Positions 57,072 to 64,000 of a DNA stretch of 64,000 nt are shown here, in pieces (the stretch's first letter is position 1; every line of letters begins with the position of its first letter). The stretch covers positions 267,417,024-267,481,023 of the forward strand of contig NC_089822.1 of NCBI RefSeq assembly GCF_035046505.1. Direction: 5' to 3'. The translations under genes and the position numbers were made by a program. This DNA comes from Tiliqua scincoides. Taxonomy: Eukaryota; Chordata; Lepidosauria; Squamata; Scincidae. Below the pieces are notes generated by a model. It did not search any database. It saw nothing but the letters and a program-made list of their open reading frames with translations, and was not told the DNA's origin.

Positions 57072-57945
57072 TTATTCAAGGCTTGATTCCTCCCCCAAGC
57101 TCTTGCTACAGCTCGGGACAGGCTCCCCCTGCTCCTTGTGAGCTTGTTGATGTAATTCAAAATTTACTCTGTGACTGAAGGTCCTTTATATAGTGACTGA
57201 AGGAGCATTTATATAGTTTCCCACTTTTGTGAAGATTTTGATGATACTTAAGGTTTTTTTTTGTACCTGTAGCTCTTCCCACACACAGAACATTTATAAG
57301 GTGTCTCTCCTGTGTGAATGGTTTGATGTACTCCAAGGTTGCTTTTGTATCTGAAGGTCTTCCCACACACAGAACATTTATAAGGTGTCTCTCCTGTGTG
57401 AATGTTTTGATGTGCTCTAAGGCTGTCTTTGTATCTGAAGCTCTTTCCACACTCAGAACATTTATAAGATTTGTCTCCATTGTGGATTCTTAGATGTGCC
57501 GTAAGATTTGATTTCCTAGCAAAGCTGATGCTACAGTGGGGGCATTTGTAACGCTTCTCACTTGTGTGTGTTCTTTGATGCATTCTGAGGCCATCACTCC
57601 AAGCAAAGATCTTTCCACACTGCAAACATATGTACAGTTTTTTCCCTGTGCCAGTTGTTCCACCTCCGGAAGTGCTGATCTGACTGGAGCTCTCCTCAAT
57701 CAACAAGGCTTTGTTGAGCTTTCCCTTTGTGGGGATGCTGCCAGGATGCTCACTCCCCCTCTCTTCTGTCTGTTTCTCTTGTTCCTGGAGGGCCCCTCCC
57801 AGACAAGGAATCGATTTCTCCATCTTTTCCTCTGTGGGGTTTCCCTCTTGCCCCCTTGGGCTTTCTCAACCCTGAAGAGTCTCTTCCTCTCTTTCCAACA
57901 ACATTCCAGGTGGGTCCCTCTCAATCTCACAGTCCTTTGTATGCC
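57072..57945 (-). pseudogene. SCAN-zinc-finger exon 3, duplicate copy 2, broken and short
   Basis: The acceptor-side start GGCATACAAAGG is at 57945, as at 21218. Early in the exon CGA of the intact copy is TGA here (at about 57868). Four intact fingers follow (first finger [19 protein letters not shown]), then a fifth that shifts frame in an A-run (YRYKKKP). The last fingers survive as scraps (GAGCATTTATATAGTTTCCC on the plus strand). Only about a fifth of the finger array of the partner is present. Exons 1 and 2 are absent because LINE-A lies just upstream at 58229. Confidence 0.9.
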
Positions 57946-58228
57946 CTGCAGGAAGGAGGAGAGACACTTGGTAAGAGCCCAGGGGAAAATAAAGCCCCCC
58001 AGACGTATGCATGTGGGTTTCATTCCCTTTGTCCCAACCTATATCCTGCCTCAGCTCAGGCAGCCCAATCCTAACTAAATCCCCATGTGGCAATGCAGTA
58101 ACATGGGCCCAGCTTCTGCTGTATCCTGCAGAGCATTTTTGGTCACTCAAGGCATCCTCAGGGAAAGGAAACATTTGTTCCCTTGCCCCACAGACACCCC
58201 CAGCAGCTGCCATGGGTCAAAATGTATT

Positions 58229-59321
58229 GTATTGGCAACATTCAGTCTCGAAAGACTATGGTATCGCACTCTGAAAGGTGGTTCTGGCACAGCGTCTAGT
58301 GTGGCTGAAAAGGCCAATCCGGGAGTGACAATCCCTTCCACACCGGGAGCAAGTGCAGTCTGTCCCTGGTCTGTCTCCCTGGCTGTGGGCCTTCCTTCTT
58401 TGCCTCTTTGCCTCAGACTGTTGGCAAAGTGTCTCTTCAAACTGGGAAAGGCCATGCTGCACAGCCTGCCTCCAAGCGGGCCGCTCAGAGGCCAGGGTTT
58501 CCCACTTGTTGAGGTCCATCCCTAAGGCCTTCAGATCCCTCTTGCAGATGTCCTTGTATCGCAGCTGTGGTCTACCTGTAGGGCACTTTCCTTGCACGAG
58601 TTCTCCATAGAGGAGATCCTTTGGGATCCGGCCATCATCCATTCTCACCACAAGACCAAGCCAACGCAGGCGTCTCTGTTTCAGCAGTGAATACATGCTA
58701 GGGATTCCAGCACGTTCCAGGACTGTGTTGTTTGGAACTTTGTCCTGCCAGGTGATGCCGAGGATGCGTCGGAGGCAGCGCATGTGGAAAGCGCTCAGTT
58801 TCCTCTCCTGTTGTGAGCGAAGAGTCCATGACTCGCTGCAGTACAGAAGTGTACTCAGGACGCAAGCTCTGTAGACCTGGATCTTGGTATGTTCCGTCAG
58901 CTTCTTGTTGGACCAGACTCTCTTTGTGTCTGGAAAACGTGGTAGCTGCTTTACCGATGCGCTTGTTTAGCTCGGTATCGAGAGAATGAGTGTCGGAGAT
59001 CGTTGAGCCAAGGTACACAAAGTCATGGACAACCTCCAGTTCATGCTCAGAGATTGTAATGCAGGGAGGTGAGTCCACATCCTGAACCATGACCTGTGTT
59101 TTCTTCAGGCTGATTGTCAGTCCAAAATCTTGGCAGGCCTTGCTAAAACGATCCATGAGCTGCTGGAGATCTTTGGCAGAGTGGGTAGTGACAGCTGCAT
59201 CGTCGGCAAAGAGGAAGTCACGCAGACATTTCAGCTGGACTTTGGATTTTGCTCTCAGTCTGGAGAGGTTGAAGAGCTTTCCGTCTGATCTGGTCCGGAG
59301 ATAGATGCCTTCTGTTGCAGT
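58229..59321 (-). mobile_element. LINE-A 3' part, cut by the assembly gap
   Basis: On the minus strand it carries RT from TATEGIYLRTRSDGKLFNLSRL, the catalytic LFADDAAVTTHS, SLKKTQVMVQDVDSPPC, VYLGSTISDTHSLDTELNKR, a one-frame slip at about 58930, then MRCLRRILGITWQDKVPNNTVLERAGIPS in pieces to the C2H2 knuckle CSRCGRDCHSRIGLFSHTRRC and tail GTTGCCAAT. It is the longest C-terminal stretch of this element in the window. It is 5'-cut by the N run. Confidence 0.92.
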
Positions 59322-59521
59322 NNNNNNNNNNNNNNNNNNNNNNNNNNNNNNNNNNNNNNNNNNNNNNNNNNNNNNNNNNNNNNNNNNNNNNNNNNNNNNN
59401 NNNNNNNNNNNNNNNNNNNNNNNNNNNNNNNNNNNNNNNNNNNNNNNNNNNNNNNNNNNNNNNNNNNNNNNNNNNNNNNNNNNNNNNNNNNNNNNNNNNN
59501 NNNNNNNNNNNNNNNNNNNNN
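59322..59521. other. assembly gap, 200 N
   Basis: Exactly 200 N, which looks like a placeholder length. LINE-A sequence stops on the left; an unrelated GC-rich stretch begins on the right. Confidence 0.99.
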
Positions 59522-60474
59522 CTGGCACCCGCCCCTCTGGAGCCACTCCGGGCGGGGGGAGCAAAGGGAGGCCTCCCTCCTCCCACCCAGGGCAGATCAG
59601 CCTTCAGCAGAGCCCCCACCACTCCCTGAAGAACAGCATCAGAGCCCCCCTCCAAGGCAGCCCCGGAATCCTCCCCCCCCCCTTCGGAGACAGCCCCTCG
59701 TTAGAAAGGAGGGAGCTTTTGCTTGGAAAGGTGAGTTCAGATGTTCATCCGAATGTTCCACCCAGGACTGAAACAAGAGTCCAGTCCGTGGAAAAATCTG
59801 GCAGCAGGTCAGCCTGTTCCGCCAGGGTGGGAAAAGGAGCCCCCCCCTAAGGTGTCTCCAAAGTTTGTAGAAATCTCTATGCAATCAGGCCCCATCCAGA
59901 TTCCACTGACTCTTGCCACCGAGGACACTCTTTTGGTCATGTAGAGTAGACAGTGGCCTGGTGTTAGAGATTTTAGAGGTTAACCTAACTTCTCTCAAAG
60001 GAGGAACATTAGAAAAAAACATGACTCGTGTTTTCTGTTAAAAACAAGGTAGAAAATGTCAAGATGACCTGCAGAGAAAAACATGTGTGTCATAGCATTC
60101 GCAAAAAGAACATTCCAAGGTGTTGTGAAATCAAAGTTGCAGGCCAGAACTTCCATACATGGCTCCCAGTTAGGGCTAGAACCATGCACCAGTATGCTAA
60201 ATAAGGAGAGGGAAATGACATGTATATCACATGGGTCACTTGTTGTCCATAGAGTACAAGTACTGGAGTTTTGAGTGTGGTTCGGGGAGAAATCAAAGAT
60301 CCACCATGGGGTAACTTAGAACCTGTATCCATCCAAATCTATTCTTAATCTGTAAATAGCATGTAAATAAATTTTTCTATATGCTTATAAAGAAGTATGT
60401 CTGCTTAGCAATTTGACCCAGAGACCAAGTCCCAGAAATCTCTCTATCACTGGCATCCAAGGTGATCCCATGTA
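59522..60474. other. no gene seen
   Basis: 59522-59720 is GC-rich. 60000-60470 is AT-richer, ending with TGTAAATAAATTTTTC and GCTTATAAAG, wording that could belong to an old LTR-type or other repeat end; this is a guess. Open frames running into the gap contain unknown residues and are not genes. Confidence 0.35.
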
Positions 60475-60779
60475 ATTAGTTTGTGGAACTCCTTGCCATA
60501 GGAAGTGGTGATGGCAACTTGCTTAGATGCATTTAAGAAGGGGTTGGACAAATTTCTGGAGGAAAGTCCATCACAGGTTACAAGTCATGATAGGTATGTG
60601 CAAGCTCCTGATTTTAGGCTACCTCAATTGCAGATGCAGGAGAGAACACCAGGATGCAGGTTGTGTCTTGCTGTCTTTTGTGCTCCCTGAAGCATCTGGT
60701 GGGCCACTGTGAGCTACAGGAAGCTGGACTAGATGGGCCTGTGGCCTGATTCAGCAGGGCTCTTCTTATGTTCTTATGT
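60475..60779 (+). mobile_element. CR1 3' end
   Basis: GGAACTCCTTGCCATAGG, GGACAAATTTCTGGAGG, GGAAGCTGGACTAGATGGGC and TTCTTATGTTCTTATG in order. Confidence 0.9.
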
Positions 60780-61045
60780 AGGCTATAAGCTCAATCAGGA
60801 GTCCAGGTCTACCTAAGCAGGCCTCCAAGTCCAGGTGGGAGCCCACACCCAGGTCTGCCTGCCCAGTAAATGTTCACAGAAGCAATAAGCTCAAGCAGGA
60901 GCCCAGGTCTACACAGCAGGTAAACCCAGGCACTGAGTCCAGATGGGAGCCCAGGTCTACTCACCCAGCAAATGGCCACAGAGGTGATAAGCTCAAGCAG
61001 CAGCCCAGGTCTACCTGCCTGGTTGACCTGAGCTCTGGAGGTAGT
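60780..61045 (+). repeat. about 103-bp tandem repeat, 2.5 units
   Basis: ATAAGCTCAATCAGGAGTCC, ATAAGCTCAAGCAGGAGCCC and ATAAGCTCAAGCAGCAGCCC begin successive units at about 60784, 60886 and 60988. Related to 15000-15250, where it also follows a CR1 tail. Confidence 0.75.
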
Positions 61046-61324
61046 GCTCATGGCCCCCTCCCAAATACAGACACTGGATCCACCCCTGGTTCTAAGGAGA
61101 TTCTACTCTCAGAAAGCTGGGAGAATTCAGCTCAACCAGGTAGATTCAATAAATTCAAATCTTCTGTACTTTGCTTTTTAAAAGTAATGAATACTGTAAA
61201 AAAAACAAAAACCAGTGTTTCAATTACATTACTATATTTGACTAGCATATTTTTCCTCTTGCTTTTATGTAAATAAATTTTATTTTAATATGTATCAATG
61301 CATCAGCAATGTGTCATCGACAAA

Positions 61325-61685
61325 TGTTATATAGGTGCTAGATAGGTGCTATATAGGCATTAGGTGATAGATAGGTGCTAGAGAGGTGCTATATAGGTGT
61401 TAAATAGGCACTGTATAGGTGTTAGATAGGCATTATATAGGTGCTAGGTGCTAGGTAGGTGCTATATAGGCATTATATAGGTGTTAGGTTGCGTAGGTGC
61501 TAGATAGGTGTTATATAGGTGTTAGATAGATGCTAGAAAGGTGCTATATAGGTGTTAAATTTTAGGTGTGGGTATAGGTGTGGTCCCTTTTATAGGTGTG
61601 GGTCCCTTTTAGGGAGAAGGGCGGGATACAAATAAAGTTTTATTATTATTATTATTATTTATTAAATAGGTGTTAAATAGGCACT
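61325..61685 (+). repeat. ATAGGTGCT minisatellite with embedded SINE tail
   Basis: Irregular units of GTGCTATATAGG, GTGTTAGATAGG and GTGCTAGATAGG, 10-14 bases each. At about 61600-61660 a SINE-like end (AGGGAGAAGGGCGGGATAC then TATTATTATT) interrupts it, and the minisatellite resumes with TAAATAGGTGTTAAATAGGC. Confidence 0.9.
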
Positions 61686-62340
61686 TTCAATACAAGTAAA
61701 TACTACCTGCATCACAGTGATACGTTTTACTTTTGCAGGGTTGCCAGCCTGTATATTGCACTGGTGTGTAAATGAAAGGATTTGTTGCATGTTATTTCTA
61801 TGTAGGCAATACATTTTACATGCATGCAGAGATGCATTTATTCGATGCCAATTATTGTGACATTGCTTTACAGATAATGAATGCATCTTTCAAAAAAAAA
61901 CAAAACCCACATTATTTCTCTTCATGAAATTGGGGGGGGGGGTTTACGGGTCTTTGATGTTTCTCCAGACTTACCCTTTTATCTTGCCCACCAGTAGAGA
62001 TACCTGACATCATTGCCCCCCTTGAAAAAATAGTCGCCCCCACTTCTAGAATCCTGGCTCTGGGCCTGATGCTGGAAGTCAGCTGCAAACATCCCCACTT
62101 CTCCTCCTCATGGTTCAGATTCCACCTCTCTGTGTGAACCCGGGGCAAGGCTGCTGGTGACAGGGCAAGTATAAGGGAGACAATGGCTGGAGCCATTTCT
62201 GCCAACGTTGCGTATGCGCAACAGGGATCCAGTGTGTGCACCTGCGGGCTGGGCAGAAATGGGTTAAAAATAAGAGTCAGTGGCAGCCCCACTAGATCAC
62301 TCAAACTGTCCAAGAGCAACTCCTCCTCTGCAGGTTAAGG
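61686..62340. other. no gene seen; related to 15480-15890
   Basis: Aligns with the other copy through ACTACCTGCATCACAGTGA and CTTCTAGAATCCTGGCT. Open frames have no domain. Confidence 0.5.
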
Positions 62341-63340
62341 GTGCAGGGGGATCCTCACATCTGGGCTCCCCTCCCATCTCCACCACTTCCCCCTTTTCCC
62401 CTTCACCCCCCATTTGTCCTTCAGGAATCTGCCCTCGCAGCGCCCCTCCCAAGAGAGCCCAGCCTGGGCTGCCTCTGCACCCATCAGGCTGAGGGGGAGG
62501 GGGTCCGGCCAGCGGGCTTTGCTCACGCCCCCAGGATGAGACTGCAGCCCGGTGGCGTAGCTGGAGGGGGGCAAAGCTCTGAGTCTTGCAGGGAGCCTCC
62601 GTTTCGCCCCCGCCTGGAATGGCTCCGAAGGGCAGGGGCCGCTTGCGCGCCGCGCTGAGGCTCCCTGCAAGACTTGGTGCTTCACCCCCCCAACTACGCC
62701 ACTGCAAGAGTCCATCCTCCTGGCTGCCCGGCACTGCAAGGGTTAACAGGAGCGACTCCGCACTGCTAGAGGCGCGAATGGGAGGTGAAGCGAGTGGGGA
62801 AGCCCTCCCTGCTCCGCCCTCCCTTTCCCTCCTCCCCACTAGTGCGGGTCTCAGACCCTCTGGCGAGTCTGCAGCCCGGTGGGGCTGAAGGGCGTCCGGG
62901 GCTGCGCTGGGTGGGAAGGATCGGGACGGGAGGGGGGAGTGCTGTTTTTGGGGGGGCCAGGCTCAAAGGCCTGCCGGGGAGGGGGCTGAGAGGGCCAACT
63001 GCAGCTGCCCCCCCCACCTGCTGCTGCCTTCGGACCTGCTCCGGGGGGGGGGCTTCTTCCCTGGGAGGCGTCCATCTGGGCAGGGAACAGCGAAGTGGGA
63101 AGGGGCCACATGGGATGAATGGGAAAGACAGGGGGGGAGGATGGGGGGAGGGACAAAGCTTCTTTTGGGTCCCTTCCCAAAGAGGGAGGGGGAACCAGAG
63201 TGGGGTGGCCATGGGGGTGGGCAGAGTGGGGGCAGCAGGCAGGGGGAAAGCGGCCACAGCCAGAACAGTCCAGGTCTCCCGCCTTCCCAGCGCGGAGCTC
63301 AGGTCCACCTGCCTGCAGCTGGACAGGGAGAACCAGACCC
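62341..63340. promoter_or_regulatory. GC- and CpG-rich stretch, possible CpG island
   Basis: Dense G/C runs with clusters of CG (for example CTTGCGCGCCGCGCTGAGG at about 62642) unlike the rest of the window. It lies upstream of a possible first exon ending at 63541. Open frames up to 187 codons run through it in several frames on both strands, as expected from composition. It may be a promoter region for a gene to the right. Confidence 0.4.
62551..62704. mobile_element. foldback MITE-like element, 154 bp
   Basis: It starts GGTGGCGTAGCTGG and ends CCAACTACGCCACTGC, inverted ends. Inside, AGTCTTGCAGGGAGCCTC (62582-62599) is exactly inverted at 62657-62674. The terminal word resembles the CAGTGGCATAG start of repeat X. 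Confidence 0.65.
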
Positions 63341-63374
63341 ACTCCTAAGCCTCTCTCCCATCTTTCCCATGTAG

Positions 63375-63541
63375 AAGATCACTGCAGGAGGGAGACGAGG
63401 AGCGTCCTGTGGAGGCTTCCACTGGGATGGAGAGCGTCCTGTGTGCCCCAGAACAGACCTCTGCAGCCCCCAGCTGTGTCCCTGAGCTCCTCTGTGCTCG
63501 TTCTTGGTTTGGATCCACAAGCCAAAGAGCTGCAGCAGCAG
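63375..63541 (+). other. possible 5' exon ending at a GTCAGT donor
   Basis: After CTTTCCCATGTAG (acceptor-like, about 63374) the sequence runs to GCAGCAGCAG, followed by GTCAGT. An ATG at 63430 opens a frame beginning MESVLCAPEQTSAAPSC; another frame without ATG ends LGLDPQAKELQQQ, which looks more protein-like. It follows the CpG-rich stretch. I could not connect it to any known gene. Confidence 0.3.
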
Positions 63542-64000
63542 GTCAGTTTCCTCCCAGATGTGACAATGTTGAGGAATGGATGCATTCCTGGGCCTGGCCC
63601 ATATGGCTTGTGGCAATAGTCACCGCCATGTGCCCACCGTAATGCCCCTGGCATCCCAGTCTGGGTGAGATCAGAAAATGTCAGATTCCTGGATGTTTCT
63701 GGGCCCCTCCTTTGTCTCTTGGGCTCCTTTTCTGACCCTGGGCCCAGGTACAAATTACCCCTTTATCCCCCTCTCCTAGGCCCTGTGTGGGGGAGACACT
63801 TCAAGACCCCCTCCCAGTCCAGACCCACCCAGAAGGGGAACCCCAGGCTGCAAATGACCCTTCACAAGTGTGCAAGAAACAAAGACATTTGTTAGCAGGG
63901 CCAGCTTTTAGGCAACTGGGGCCATTTTGCTCAGTTGGGCCCCACACATGGTGGGGGCCCCCCATTGCCCTTCCGGTGCATCACTTAGCCTGAAATTGGG
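63542..64000. other. no gene seen
   Basis: No domain in the open frames. CAGGGCCAGCTTTTAGGC at 63898 and TTGGGCCCCACACATGG may be the end of a DNA-transposon-like repeat related to 23125-23395. Confidence 0.35.

Noticed and set aside
58698-59850. ORFs running through the N gap
   Set aside because: They contain only unknown residues across the gap; the left part is LINE-A and the right part has no domain.
62297-63348. Long ORFs of 130-187 codons in the GC-rich stretch
   Set aside because: Open in several frames on both strands at once, as expected from GC-rich composition; proline, glycine and arginine runs without domain.

Overview
The window looks like nuclear DNA of a squamate reptile. 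It carries many CR1 LINE fragments with the squamate-type tail (TTCTTATGTTCTTATG), L1 and L2 LINE remnants, a second abundant non-LTR element called 'LINE-A' here, a short palindromic MITE, and a cluster of SCAN-type C2H2 zinc-finger genes. No bacterial gene layout, CRISPR array, rRNA or tRNA was seen. Placing it below squamate level would be a guess.

Host genes. The best gene is on the minus strand (18757-23952). It has three coding exons: a shortened SCAN-like exon, a 79-base linker exon, and one long exon with 25 contiguous C2H2 fingers. The phases agree (0, then 1) and the model gives 993 residues without a stop. A sister gene on the plus strand (47233-50277) has the same exon plan, but a single-base insertion after its second finger breaks it. 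A third locus (38832-41640, plus) has no SCAN exon, a lost splice acceptor, frameshifts and a 244-bp tandem array of defective fingers. Three further pieces are finger-exon fragments: 6131-6730 (plus), 44160-44330 (plus) and 57072-57945 (minus).

Main structure. About 15.4 kb at 6128-21498 is a direct-orientation segmental duplicate of about 8.4 kb at 49778-58224. The ancestral unit was a pair of convergent (tail-to-tail) SCAN-zinc-finger genes with an L1 remnant and other repeats between them. Each copy keeps one gene with all its exons and only the 3' part of the other. In both cases the cut end abuts a LINE-A copy. The length difference comes mostly from later events: a 2.5-kb CR1 insertion with target duplication, a 0.42-kb LINE-A derivative with target duplication, another CR1 piece, a minisatellite-bearing stretch, and a different finger number.

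Layout: 1-6130 LINE-A, CR1 and L2 fragments; 6131-21498 duplicate copy 1, ending inside the minus-strand gene; 21499-24142 rest of that gene; 24143-26498 a long solo-LTR-like fossil; 26515-38720 nested CR1, LINE-A, SINE, hAT-like and unclassified repeats, with no host gene recognised; 38720-42800 degraded zinc-finger locus; 42860-47010 repeats; 47206-51100 plus-strand SCAN-zinc-finger gene; 49778-58224 duplicate copy 2; 58229-59321 LINE-A; 59322-59521 assembly gap of 200 N; 59522-64000 repeats, minisatellites, a GC- and CpG-rich stretch and a possible 5' exon of a gene beyond the window.

Repeat names used here: LINE-A (non-LTR element with RT motif FADD and a C-terminal C2H2 knuckle), X (unclassified, starts CAGTGGCATAG, at least 0.7 kb) and Y (unclassified, about 1.1 kb). 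All calls were made by eye from the sequence and translations; no database search was possible.
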